A DNA stretch of 35,169 nucleotides from Apostichopus parvimensis (GCA_000934455.1 KN889302.1:1528-36696); one strand, 5' to 3'. Counted from the first letter of the stretch, positions 22,014-32,270 are shown. Numbers and translations: made by a program. Notes: a model not told the origin generated them from the sequence alone.

Positions 22014-22512
22014 TAACGGACCAGAAACACTCACGCTATTGTGACTAAAATACAAGTAAAGCGATGTATACTGACGTAAGGTAAAATACAACATAAGAAA
22101 TTAAGTAGAGTAAGAAGAAGAGCTTATGAACGCTCCGAGAGGGTTTATGATCTTATACACATATACAAGCTAGGTAACGCACAAAGCCTAGGCCTACAAC
22201 AACAATAGTGCAATGTAACTCATCCTAAATGGTTAACAGTGCAACCGAAAACACAACTTAAATAACTTATTTATCTTAACTACAAATGTCAAATCATATC
22301 CACTACACCGTAATTCTTAGCGAAGTTTTGTGGCCTTTTAAATGTTCCCGCATCTACAGGATAAAATGTATATGAACCAAAAAGGGAATAACTTTAAACA
22401 GTTAGCTTGAACATCATGCCTTTGGTGTTAGTGTCGCCATATTTTTGTATTAAAAATAACGTACAAAACCCGCCGAGCGCCCTCCCCTATACCTTGAATC
22501 AACACTGCAACA
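22014..22512 (-). repeat. BEL-1 3' LTR
   Basis: On the minus strand it starts TGTTGCAGTG and ends near GGTCCGTTA. It matches 28276-28767 throughout. The main length difference is an insertion near 22425-22445, where the other copy is shorter. The left end is placed by analogy with the primer-binding-site boundary of the other LTR, so it may be off by a few bases. Confidence 0.88.
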
Positions 22513-22528
22513 TTCCGGCCCTTTCATT
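22513..22528 (-). other. BEL-1 polypurine tract
   Basis: The minus strand reads GAAAGGGCCGGAA immediately before the TGTTG start of the 3' LTR. The position suits a polypurine tract, although it is interrupted by CC. Confidence 0.6.
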
Positions 22529-22691
22529 GTAACATCAATTACACAAACTAGTAGTTCCACTTAAACGCGGAAGCATAAGAACATAAAAAAATTAAAGAAA
22601 TCAACCAAACCCAATAAGAGTCAATTTGAATTACAAACATAACATAGTGTCCCTTAGCCACCACCCAAAACATAATGTAACGGACAGGATC
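22529..22691 (-). other. BEL-1 stretch between integrase tail and polypurine tract
   Basis: About 160 AT-rich bases lie downstream of the integrase tail. No frame was recognised, and the stretch is probably the element's 3' untranslated part. Confidence 0.5.
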
Positions 22692-23108
22692 CTAAGAGAA
22701 ATGGTGGGAAAAGGGGTAGTTACTCTTCCCTTCACATTCTAGCAACAAATATAGCTCATGGATTGGTCTTTCCAGTGTTGAGTGTTGTGTTTTGATGCAA
22801 CAGGATCTGACGTGGCCCTTACTGTCAACTTTGGTCTCCAGCACACGTCCCAACAACCAGCTGTTTCTTGGCAGAGATTCGTCAACGACAGAAACGACGT
22901 CCCCTTTCTGGATGTTTCTTTTAGGCGAGAACCATTTTTGCCTCTTCTGCAGTAGTGGAAGATATTCTTTGCGCCATCTTGCCCAAAATAAGTCTGCAAG
23001 ATATTGGACTTGGCGCCATCGCCTGCGGACGTAGACATCTTTTCTGTCAAATACACCTGGCGGCATCAACGCACAGCTCCTCATGGTCAACAGCATGTTC
23101 GGCGTCAA
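22692..23108 (-). pseudogene. BEL-1 integrase C-terminal domain
   Basis: The frame encodes RRRWRQVQYLADLFWARWRKEYLP and then KGDVVSVVDESLPRNSWLLGRV. This is the conserved C-terminal domain that follows the catalytic core of BEL/Pao integrases (DUF5641-type, named from memory) and aids DNA binding. It should be continuous with the core at 23178-23813; a stop or frame change separates them near 23110-23180. No ATG is expected because this is the inside of a polyprotein. Confidence 0.85.
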
Positions 23109-23177
23109 CGGCTTAATGTCCTTCGGGTGGGTGGAAACAGTCGTTAGGGGTCTCCCATTGACTACGTTTTCAATCTC

Positions 23178-23872
23178 TCACATTAATGTAGCAACACCTT
23201 CGTCATCAAGTCGGATGGTCTGTTCCTTTAAGATGCCGTTCATAACTTTCCTAACAACTCTTATCATAGCTTCCCAAATGCCACCAAAGTGGGAGGCGGC
23301 AGGAGGGTTAAACTCCCATGTGATACCTCGCTGGGCCAGCCAGTCAGGGATGTCGCTTTTGTTCCAAGCCTTCAATGCTTCTCTCAAAGTTCTCTCCGTA
23401 CCAACAAAATTGGTACCATTATCGCTTCGAATACTACTTATTGATCCTCTCCTGCACAGAAATCTTCTCAGCGCATTCAAGCAGCTGTCACTGTCAGCCG
23501 AGTGCAGGATCTCAAGGTGTATGGCCCTTGTGGCTAAACAAGTGAGTATGAGCCCATATCTTTTGACTATACTCCTTCCTCTTTTGATCTCAAACGGACC
23601 AAACATGTCAATACCGGTATGATCAAATGGCGGCCTGTCACTTGTTACCCTTTCAATTGGTAGAGCAGCCATCTTTTGTTCACCTCTTTTGGCTTGGTAC
23701 TTTCTGCATATGGTGCATTTGCCAACTATACTTCGGATGATAGTTCCGGCACCGACTACCCAATACTTCTTCCACAGTCTCATGAGGATTGCAGACTTGC
23801 CCATGTGACCCAATGACTTGTGCGTTTCCAGAACTATAAGACGGGCAACTGGTGAACTCTTAGGTATGACTA
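23178..23872 (-). pseudogene. BEL-1 integrase: zinc finger and DDE core
   Basis: Integrase joins the element DNA to the target. The segment starts after a one-base frame change near 23873 (IPKSSPVARLIVLETHKSLG). It carries the His2Cys2 finger (ETHKSLGHMGK, then CTICRKYQ) and the catalytic acids in GIDMFGPF, RSDNGTNF and GGIWEAMI. Spacing is that of BEL/Pao integrases. All catalytic acids are kept although the polyprotein is broken on both sides. Confidence 0.9.
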
Positions 23873-24447
23873 TCTGATACTTGGTTTCTCAATCTACCTC
23901 CAACGACGATTAGACCACCTCGCAACATGGGGTCTAGTGTTCGCAATGGACTTTTCCTCATCACTGAGTTGATTTCTTTCTCCGAACCACTAGTTAGGGC
24001 TTTCAACTCTGCCTCAAAGTGCCTGTTTTGCTCATGGGAAAGAATGAGCGTTTCTGCAGCCTTCAAATTATCTACAGTCAAGTGGCAGCAAACAGATTCA
24101 GACCGGCATCTCGCTCGCACCTTCTTCGTAAATTTCATGACTGTGCCCACTACTCTTTTGAGCTTGGAGTAACTCGAACACCTATCAATCAAGTCGTCAA
24201 CAAAGCAGGCATGGTTTCTTTCGACGACCACATTATACACTCTCTTTAACTCAGGGTCGTCGTCTATCGATGCAATATGGTCTTGTGGGGTGTACCATTC
24301 CTCACTTGACCGATACAGGAAATCTGGTCCATTTGTCCATCTCTTATTACAGAGGAAATCATCGATGCGTTGGCCTCGGGATGCTTCATCTGCTGGATTG
24401 TCATGAGTGTTGACGTAATGCCACTGGTTGATATTTGTAAGATCCAA
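23860..24447 (-). pseudogene. BEL-1 region between RNase H and integrase
   Basis: This frame begins at the end of RNase H (NINQWHYVNTHDNPADEASR, where NPAD-x-ASRG is a BEL hallmark). It continues through WTNGPDFL and a helical segment to GGRLRN, the start of the integrase N-terminal region. It ends at a stop caused by a frame change near 23873. Upstream it is disconnected from the reverse transcriptase frame by the 71-bp insertion at 24451-24521. Confidence 0.85.
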
Positions 24448-24521
24448 GATATGATGATGATGATGATGATGTCATGAGTGTTGACGTAATGCCACTGGTT
24501 GATATTTGTAAGATCCAAGAT
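24399..24521. repeat. 52-bp tandem duplication separated by an ATG microsatellite
   Basis: The block 24399-24450 (starting TGTCATGAGTG) is repeated exactly at 24470-24521. Between them are 19 bases of pure ATGATG. The added 71 bases are not a multiple of three and break the pol frame, producing a poly-Ile stretch followed by out-of-frame sequence. Confidence 0.92.
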
Positions 24522-26207
24522 CACCAACACTCTATTGGCGACAAATGCTTTAAATCTGCGAGTGTCGTTGCTAATGTACTTTAGTACAGTCTGACTATCA
24601 GACCAGTAGAACACTTCTTTCACGTCCAGCTCAAACAAGATCATACTGGTAAGGCGAGCAGCCATTGTAGCAGCTGTCAACTCGAGGCGAGGAATCGATG
24701 TGTACTTCAAGGGGGCGACTCTGCTCCTAGCAAATATTAGTGAAACCTGTAGATTGCCCTCTTTGTCCTTTTGACGAAGGTAGGCACACATACCATAACC
24801 CGTATCACTGGCATCAGAGAAGACATGCAGCTGTCTGTCAACAACCTCAGCAAACAAATCAGACTTCACACATCTTTGGACACCCCATTCCTTCAGTCGC
24901 TCCAACTCGCACAACCAACGCTGCCAAATCTGCAGGGAAGCATCATCGATGGGTTCGTCCCATCCCAATCCCTTGCGGCATATATCTTGCAGTAGCATCT
25001 TTGCTGGCAACACAAAGGGAGGTACAAATCCGAGAGGGTCAAAGAGAGAACATACAACAGACAACAGGCCTCTCCTTGTGTGATCCCTTTTCACAGGTGT
25101 TACTTCAAACTTAAGCATATCAGTCTGCGGTGACCACTGTACACCAAGGGCACGGCTGATTGGAATGCCCTGCTGGTTGAGATCTAATGACTTCAACTCT
25201 GGAGCTCGATCGTCGCTGGGGATAGAGGCTAGTACCTCCTTACTATTCGACATCCATTTCGTGAGTCTGAACCCGCCTTGAACACACAAATCAGTCAGGC
25301 CCTTTGCTAATGCCATGGCCTTGGAACTGTCTGAAGCTGTTGCCAGACAGTCGTCTACGTAAAACGAATCCCGGATAGCCTTCCGTACATCAGGACTATA
25401 TTTGTGTCCATGGTCTTCTCCTGTCCTCTGAAGTGCCCTGTTGGCAATGGCTGATGATGATATGGCTCCAAAGAGGTGACGAGTCATCCTGTAAATCTTT
25501 AACTCTTCTTCCTCATTGCTCCTCCACAGAAATCTGAGGGCATCACGATCCTCAGGTGGTACAACAACTTGAAGGAACATTCCTTCGATATCGGCCATGA
25601 CCGCAACTTTCTCTTCCCTATACCTGAGAAGAACACCCACCAGGCTGTTTGTGATGTCCGGCCCTTGTAGAAGTAGGTCGTTCAGGGAGACGCCGGCTTG
25701 TTTGGCTGCACAATCGAAGACCACCCTTACTTTGCCTGGTTTCTTGTCACTGATAACGGGATGGTGGGGAAGATACCACTCCCTACCCTCGTACGAGGTC
25801 TCACAAACTTGTTCCATGTAGCCACGATCGTACATCTTGTTCATGAACTCTACATACTTAATTTTCAGCTTTGGGTCTCGTCGAAACCGTCTTTCTAGCA
25901 TTTGGAATCTCTTCCTAGCTTGTCCTTTGTTATTGTGTAGGATCGAATTTCGATCCATCCATGGCAAGGGAATGACATAACGCCCTCCTACCAACTCGAT
26001 ACCATCCTCGATAATCTTGACAAATTTCTTGTCTGCTACTGACATCCCAAGTCTCTCTGTTCCTTGGCTCTCAGGGAAGTCTACCTTTGTGGCTTGTTGG
26101 ACCAATTGGGTCAATTGATAATGGTCCTCGACGGCTCTCGCCTCCACTCTGTTTACGGTGTGAGTATTCAAGGACGACCTGGTCTCACAATGCTCCACGG
26201 GATCCAA
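24470..26207 (-). pseudogene. pol: BEL-1 reverse transcriptase and RNase H
   Basis: This is the polymerase core of the polyprotein. It shows VRVVFDCAAKQAGVSLND, GMFLQVVVPPEDRDALRFLW and the active site FYVDDCLATA (25347-25361), YVDD being the usual BEL form. DPLGFVPPFVLPAKMLLQDI follows, then RNase H with HVFSDASDTGYGMCAYLR, PRLELTAATMAARL and WSDSQTVLKYI. The frame is open for about 580 codons from near 26200 to the duplication at 24470, where it is broken. At the upstream end it is displaced from the protease frame by a frame change near 26200. Catalytic residues look intact. Confidence 0.93.
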
Positions 26208-26512
26208 CCCAGTAGAGAACGTTGGGCAAAGGGTGAGCCATGCGGCCCAGTAATCATCTCGAGTGGTGTATACGCATCGGCAACGGCGTTCCCTATCATC
26301 AAGCCGATATCTGCATTAATCTGCCTCAGTGAGACCTTGCCCCTGAGATGGTCCCAGGCATCAACATCCTTTTGCGTTGGTATGTGTTCTCTAGTCACAG
26401 GGAGGCATTCCTTGGTGTAGACATTGGGCAGCTTGATGTCTCTGCCCCCATCCAAGTTTTTGATCGCCAAGTTAGAAACTATGCTGGTTTCAAGAGTAAA
26501 TGGCGCAGCCAT
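26168..26512 (-). pseudogene. BEL-1 protease to polymerase linker
   Basis: The segment NAVADAYTPLEMITGPHGSP leads to FAQRSLLGWIPW, the conserved linker between protease and reverse transcriptase in BEL/Pao polyproteins (compare P-x-A-x-R-T-x-LGW). Frame changes occur near 26515, just after the protease active site, and near 26200. Confidence 0.82.
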
Positions 26513-28043
26513 AGTTTGAAAAGGATATGCTCGAACCCGGATCTAAGAATGCATATGTCTGCAGAGCCCGGCCGTTTTTTAAGGACTTAACGACCACTGG
26601 GATTATAGCCATCGTGCACAACCCATCATTAGTTCCACACGCCATCATTAGTTCCACACGCCGACGCAACTTCTTTGGACTGACTACTTCTCTCGTTACA
26701 CCTGGCAGATCATCTCTGTGAAGCTCTGTAGGGTGTCGTTTCTGACACTTAGTGCATTTCAGGCGATTCTTACAAAACTTGGATCTATGACCCGACTTGA
26801 GGCATCCAAAACAAAGTCCCCAGTTTTGAACCCACTTAACTCTATGGTGAAGGGTCGCCTGCTGGAATTGCTCGCAGACCACAGATTCATGATCTCCCTG
26901 GCATAGGTCGCAAGAGATAGACTTTGGCTGTATTGTGGCACAGGATTTCTTGTTGGATGATCTCTGATACTGGTTTCAATAGCATGGGATGTTGGCCTCT
27001 TCTGCCCTTTCAGCAATAAACTTGGCAAACACCTCAAAAGAAGGGAAATGGCCTTCGTTGTTGTTGTACTTCATAATAACTGTCCGCCATTTGCTTTCGA
27101 TGTACAAGGGTAGCTTAGCAATTATCTTGTAGTTTTCCTGGGGGTAGTCTAGGATCCCCAAGTCATGAATTGACCCTTTAGCTGCACATATTTCATCAAG
27201 GAAATTCGATAACCTCTTGAAACCAGCAGAATCTCGCCCGTTGATTTTCGGCCAATTTTCCAGCTTTCCTAGAAATGCACGGCTGATCACAGCATCCCCT
27301 CCATACCAATAATGCAATTTCTTACGTGCCTTGTCATATGCAACACTATCTTGCATAAGCAGGTAGCCACTAATCATGGTGAGTGGTTCCCCCTCAAGGT
27401 GTTGACTAAGTAGGTTCAGCTTCTCAGCCGCGGTGTTCGCTCTTGATGCAATGAGGTTGTCGAATGTACTGATCCACATTGGATATTTCAAAGGGTCACC
27501 TTTGAACTGCTCCACTCTTATGGGAGGCAGTCGAAATGAGTTGACTAACTCTCTCAGCGTGTATTGGTGTTCTTCTTTGACCACCGAAGTTGGACGGGGC
27601 ATTGTATGGAGGAATCTTGTGACACCGTCATTGGGTCCATCTTCAGGAATCTCATCTAGAACGAACGAGGTTGACCCTTTGTCTTCTTCCTCGTCCGATT
27701 CATCTTCCCCACTTTCATCAACCACTTCCAGGAGTACCTTAGTCTTCTCCATCTCTTTCTGGAGCTTCAATCTTTGCATCTTCAGTTGGAGTTCCCTTTC
27801 CTTAAACTCCAGCTCAATCTTCTGCATTGCTAGTTGTCGTTCCAACTCGAGCTTCTCGCTTTTCTTTGACATGCGAGTAGAACACTTGTTGCTCTTTATT
27901 GATGATCGAGTGGAACCTTTTTCAATTTTAGCAGCACAGGAGCTGGCCTTGAGGTTTTCTTTTGTGTTGGGAGTTCCCTTACTGGTAGCATCAGGTAAGC
28001 TTGCTGACTTCCTATGATATTCTTAACCTGATCTTGTTGCCAT
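26490..28043 (-). pseudogene. gag: BEL-1 Gag with zinc knuckle and start of protease
   Basis: Gag binds and packages element RNA. ATG at 28043 opens MATRSG, followed at once by an in-frame TAA. The same frame then runs on through MSKKSEKLE (27872). Next come a Glu/Lys-rich coiled coil, an acidic patch, the BEL Gag domain (FKGDPLKYPMW, LENWPKING; DUF1759-like from memory), a TGA at 26976, and the knuckles CFGCLKSGHRSKFC and CTKCQKRHPTELH. The protease active site, AFLDPGSS, is near 26530. Only two nonsense codons interrupt this frame. A 19-bp tandem duplication lies at 26623-26660. Confidence 0.9.
26623..26660. repeat. 19-bp tandem duplication in BEL-1
   Basis: CCATCATTAGTTCCACACG occurs twice in direct contact (26623-26641 and 26642-26660). 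The coding frame on either side is nevertheless the same, so a compensating change must exist or the duplication is old in this lineage. Confidence 0.9.
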
Positions 28044-28258
28044 ATTGGAGCTCAGTAGGTGGGAAAAACTTCGTGAATGATGTAGAATTGGGAAAAAACT
28101 TGAAAGACGCCACCAACGGAATCTAAGTCTCGCTCATGACTTTATTGAAGTAAACTGATTCACTGCAAACGAGAAGAAATTAAAACAAAATAATAAAATA
28201 TACAAGAAAAAGATACATTAAGACATACGTAAATACTGTCACAAACGGCCTTCCTAAG
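28044..28258 (-). other. BEL-1 5' leader
   Basis: About 215 bases lie between the primer-binding site and the gag ATG. No frame or repeat was recognised. The length is ordinary for a retroelement leader. Confidence 0.6.
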
Positions 28259-28275
28259 ATCGATGGACGATACCA
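28259..28275 (-). other. BEL-1 primer-binding site
   Basis: Immediately inside the 5' LTR the minus strand reads TGGTATCGTCCATCG. TGG next to the LTR matches a tRNA CCA end. The tRNA was not identified. Confidence 0.72.
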
Positions 28276-28767
28276 TAACGGACCAGAAACACTCACGCTA
28301 TTGTGACTAAAATACAAGTAAAGCGATGTATACTCACGTAAGGTAAAATACAACATAATAAATTAACTAGAGTAAGGACAAGAGCTTATGAACGCTCCGA
28401 GAGGGGTTATGATCTTATACACATATACAAGCTAGGTAACGCACAAAGCCTAGGCCTACAACAACAATAGTGCAATGTTACTCATCCTAAATGGTTAACA
28501 GTGCAACCGAAAACACCACTTAAATAACTTATTTATCTTAAGTACATAAATGTCAAATCATATCCACTACACCGTAATTCTTAGCGAAGTTTTGTGGCCT
28601 TTTAAATGTTCCCGCATCTACAGGATAAAATGTATATGAACCAAAAAGGGAATAACTTTAAACAGTTAGCTTGAACATCATGCCTTTGGCGCCATATTGT
28701 TTTCTTAAAAATAACGTACGAAACCCGCCGAGCGCCCTCCCCTATACCTTGAATCTAAACTGCAACA
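28276..28767 (-). repeat. BEL-1 5' LTR
   Basis: This is the copy of 22014-22512. It starts TGTTGCAGTT on the minus strand at 28767 and ends GGTCCGTTA before the primer-binding site. It would contain the element promoter. Confidence 0.9.
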
Positions 28768-28845
28768 AGCTCGACTTGGTAATGTAAGGAAAGGAGAAAA
28801 AACAACAAATACACTGTATAGCACAGACAAGCGTATGATACGGGG
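28768..28845 (+). pseudogene. Fragment of the repeat-bearing coding region beyond BEL-1
   Basis: Plus-strand translation from 28769 gives ARLGNVRKGEKTTNTLYSTD, which aligns with AHLSNARNENRIPNTLHGMD from the 21883-21940 unit. The DNA also matches (GCTC..CTT.G.AATG.AAGGAA). It is therefore probably a third repeat unit separated from the others by BEL-1. It ends in a G-rich tract. Confidence 0.45.
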
Positions 28846-28866
28846 GTGGGGGCTCGGGGGGGGGGG
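28842..28866. repeat. G-rich tract
   Basis: Runs of five, five and about eleven G are separated by T or CTC. This could fold as a G-quadruplex on the plus strand. It marks the border between the plus-strand repeat fragment and the minus-strand pseudogene. Confidence 0.7.
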
Positions 28867-28869
28867 AAC

Positions 28870-29990
28870 ATCCTTCAAACAGTTATCGCTGTACTGGTCA
28901 TTATATTTGAAATAAGCTCTAAAGGTATATGTACCACTGTTGGACAATTTTCTGATGTTGGTTTATCTCTTGATATAACGCTTACAAAGAATCTTGAACA
29001 AATGTTGCACATCACTAGGGCATTGCTGCATGTAGACATATTTTCTCTGTGGTAGGAAGGCTAATCAAGCTTTGCCTGGTCCTTTTGAAGATTCCTTCCT
29101 TCTTTAATGCATGAAATGCCTCAAATTGCTGCTTTTTTGGACGTTTAAGAACGGCTGCAACTCTATGAATGGTGCTTTGTTGATTTCAAATATGTTGAGC
29201 TACCTTTCAATTCCTACTGTTGCAGAATATGCATAGCCTGTATGGTTTACTGTATGGCTTCTTATATGGTGATCTTGATGATTCCGCATTATTAGTGGTG
29301 GCTGCATAATTTTCAACAACTAATGATCGCTTCACGGAGGATCGAGTTGGTTTCTTGTATGGGTTTCTGGTTGGAAATCTAGATGGACCTGCATTATTAG
29401 TTGTATCAGTCACACATCTACAGTAACTCCGTTATTTCAAGATTGATTGAGGGAGGAAGACGCATGTACTTTATCCAACCTCTTTATTTCTGGAGTGATC
29501 AAATGGAATTGGTCACTTAAGATCGAATCACTTTCTCCACTAGGGCAGTTTGTCGGATCATCATTCCTCACTTTCAGAACTACTAGAGTGAAGTACTGTC
29601 CGTGATTCATACGTATCTTCTTGGTTGCATTGTTCTACATGTATGGTGTTTCCAATGGAACCATCTATTATCTCATGGGGCACCAAATATACTCCATCTT
29701 CGCCTTACAGAATTTCAGAGCCACTATTGTCATGTGCACTTTCTTCTTTCCCTAATTGATCTACATCTGCTGGGTTGCATTCTTCATTAAGGGTTTTTCC
29801 ACTGAAAACATCTGACAACTTCAGGAGCATAAATTCGCATCTCTCTCTGCAACTGCCTCTTCAGAAGTAAGTGATGATTGTAAAAAAAGTCACATCACGT
29901 AGTGATTCCTTGCTATTATGAGAGGCAGCTCTGGATACCAGTGTTCTGTTCTTCTCATTACAAATGTCCAAAGGTGCAGTGTAATTCAAC
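28870..29990 (-). pseudogene. Zinc-finger-like pseudogene, uncharacterised metazoan family
   Basis: Reading the minus strand from about 29985, one frame (with two stops) gives LLKLSDVFSGKTLNEE and an acidic Ser-rich region ending SSSSESEE. A one-base shift gives CPSGESDSILSDQFHLITPE. A further frame from 29413 gives two NNA-x-x-SR...YKKP repeats and then RLCIFCNSRN at 29207-29250. It continues with a TGA, KVAQHI, another TGA, and KRPKKQQFEAFHALKKEGIF, then shifts to LVMCNICSRFFVSVISRDK near 29010-28970. The C-x2-C pairs, the following His, the [A/L]-x-KEGI segment and the second C-x2-C resemble an uncharacterised zinc-finger family common in marine invertebrates and fish, which I recall as sometimes linked to recombinase-like domains. 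Recognition is from memory. It is clearly decayed. Confidence 0.48.
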
Positions 29991-30544
29991 AGTGTTGATG
30001 TGTGTATATTCGTAGTTGAATTTCCAACTTAATTTCATTTGTGCAGTGATGAAATTTACTTACAATGTCACCTCTAATTACCCTCATGTGAACTTTCAAC
30101 ACCATGAAAATCGATAAAGATCATGCACTCACCAAGGACTATACCATATTTTGGGTTCAAGTAACTTTTCAATCTTCACCAAAAACAATGAGGATCATCT
30201 ACTCATTAAGGGCTACCTACATACCATGTTTGAAGTTCAAATACCTGTAGCACACATATAAAAGATCCAAAAATAGTAATGTGAGGAACGTATCCATGGA
30301 AAATAGCTACTTTATGTTTTTCTTGCTGATTTCATGTTATAATTAACCTCTCATCCAGCCAAAATGATCTTTCAACTTTGTCATGTTGTAATTCAAATAA
30401 TCTCTTATCATGGGTAACAATTTCTACAACTTGTGAAATTAAATGACCTCTGAACTCTTATCCCTGTATAACTTTTGTGCCCCCCATCAACTGACTACTG
30501 CCCCAAGTTTTTATCCACATTAGATCATATCCATAGAAAAGAAA

Positions 30545-30615
30545 TAATAAGTATAATAATACGTATTTATATAGCGCTTTGAACAGACAGTCTCAATGCG
30601 CTTTATAAGAAACAA
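30545..30615. repeat. Fragment of a dispersed repeat with TATATAGCGC / GCGCTTTA
   Basis: An ATAATA-rich run leads to TATTTATATAGCGCTTTGAA, then CAATGCGCTTTATAAG about 25 bp on. Closely similar text (TTTATATAGCGC..., GCGCTTTA) is, from memory, a very common dispersed repeat in marine invertebrate genomes. Confidence 0.45.
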
Positions 30616-31069
30616 ATTGAGTACAAAAATACAGCATAGAAGGATAAAAACTTCAAGATACACGAAAGGATCGACACAATTACAAAGTTGAATGAGAGTA
30701 CTATTGTAGAAAGTGAACAAGCCTTGATTTTTTACACACTTTTCAAATTGTCTATGATAGTGGCATTTCTAATTGGTGTGTTTGTGGTATACATTATAGC
30801 TATACTCTTTTATGAATCATTATCTCACATGACATGCAATTTCCTAAATTAAGTATGAATACAGATTTTGTGTTATGCATATTGGCAATTCCACGGTTAC
30901 TCAAGTTACATTTTTGAAGACTTTGGTTCACAAATGGTCTGATAGCTCCACCATTCATTAATTTTAATGACTGCTCTCTATGCATTGATAGGGTAACAAA
31001 TGTACCTGAACATTGGCAAAAACACTATTGTATTATCTTGTTTCTTGTAGGATGTAGGTACATGAAAGT

Positions 31070-31291
31070 GTCGGTTACTCACGTTACATTGCAAATCACC
31101 CCGATGCCAAAAATAAACTTCATTAAAAAAGTGTCCTCATACAGGATATATTTGAAGAAAATGAATACATGTTTTTTTGGACCTTTGGTGATGATACAAA
31201 TACTGAACACAATAAAAATCACATCTGGTTTCCTGTCTCGGTGAAAATGAGGCATTCACCGGTTACTCACGTTACGGTTACTCACGTTACA
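31070..31291. repeat. Repeated GGTTACTCACGTTAC motif
   Basis: Exact 15-mers occur at about 31072, 31260 and 31275, the last two directly adjacent. A one-mismatch copy (ACTCAAGTTAC) lies near 30892. Two of the exact copies and the variant are followed by ATT. No known element is assigned. Confidence 0.7.
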
Positions 31292-31299
31292 TTTTGTCC

Positions 31300-32270
31300 A
31301 CCTATACAATACATATGGAATCAAGAGTCCGTGAGGAACTTGCTGCTGGATAATGACTAGGAAACACCCATATATCAGTGGAATTGACTGTAAGTGTGCC
31401 TCATGTTTATGCAGTATGTGAGGTCATGCCCTCTGTTAGGTCATTCGTGCATGTGACATTGAGAGTTCCAGGGACCTCACTTGCATTCCAGATCTGCGTA
31501 GAGTCAGTTGTGAACAGATACCTTATATATATACTTAATACTATACCTGTAACTTGTGCCAGGGTATGGCAGCCTGTGCAATCTAGAGCCATACTGTGTG
31601 ACTTTGTCACGGGAATTTCGTTTCACTAAGAGTAAAGGATACCAAAGAGTTTTCACGGATTTAATGGATTGAATATAGAAACGTGCGTAATCCAGTAGAA
31701 GCCTTATAGTGTCCTCCTTACTAGTCTACTTCTCTACACCACCACGGCTACAGTGAAAACTCTCCATTAGAAGATGGGCCACCTGTGCAGAGAGTAGCAG
31801 ATAATTAGAAGTATGCACCCCTGGTAATTTCAACTTTAAACAACGTAGTCTGACAGAACACAACATCGGTCCAGATATATTTCCTGAGCGAGCAGTATCC
31901 ATATCACAAGATATTACCCCCTTTGAGCCATTTTTACGAGAGCTGACGATGTCGTGTAAGCTTAGAATATGTATTATATATAATGTGAAGTCCTTGCATT
32001 AATACTCGTAATTTGTGTATATGAGTTTAAGTGTTGAGCGGTTCTGTAGTGTAACTGTAAGTGTATGCGTTAGTAAGTACTATTAATTGTATTACTATTA
32101 CTATAGCCTAGCGATGCGTAAGCTAGACCGAACCACTTATTTTCGTACTAGCTGAACACATGCATAATGCCGTTAACGTATTTTTGTAAGTCTCACCATA
32201 CATTTCGAGATTAGTAGTGTTTATTGTATAAAACTCCACATGTATTAAGCTGTACACGATATAAATTACT
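31300..32270. other. Probable leader/5' LTR region of BEL-2, ends not defined
   Basis: No coding frame was recognised. It directly precedes the gag start of the second BEL element, so a 5' LTR and leader are expected here. The partner LTR lies outside the window and no convincing TGG primer-binding site was found. A TATA-like GTATAAAA is near 32226. Confidence 0.35.

Larger units (their letters stand above)
22014..28767 (-). mobile_element. BEL/Pao LTR retrotransposon, decayed (BEL-1)
   Basis: A 6.75-kb element lies on the minus strand, with LTRs at 22014-22512 and 28276-28767. They differ at roughly 15-20 positions plus small indels by eye. A TGG-type primer-binding site, a purine-rich tract and the order Gag, protease, reverse transcriptase, RNase H, integrase with BEL-specific signatures identify the group. 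Several frameshifts and stops make it inactive. No clear target duplication flanks it. It interrupts the repeat-bearing coding region at its left edge. Confidence 0.93.
29991..31299. other. Non-coding stretch with short dispersed repeats
   Basis: No frame resembles a protein. It contains an AGCGC dispersed-repeat fragment (30545-30615) and copies of a GGTTACTCACGTTAC motif (30891, 31071, 31260, 31275). No other structure was seen. Confidence 0.5.

Noticed and set aside
24740..27000. Plus-strand frames over BEL-1, including a 124-codon one at 24740-25114 and a 118-codon one at 26064-26420
   Set aside because: They overlap well-recognised minus-strand polymerase and protease coding sequence and show no family features.
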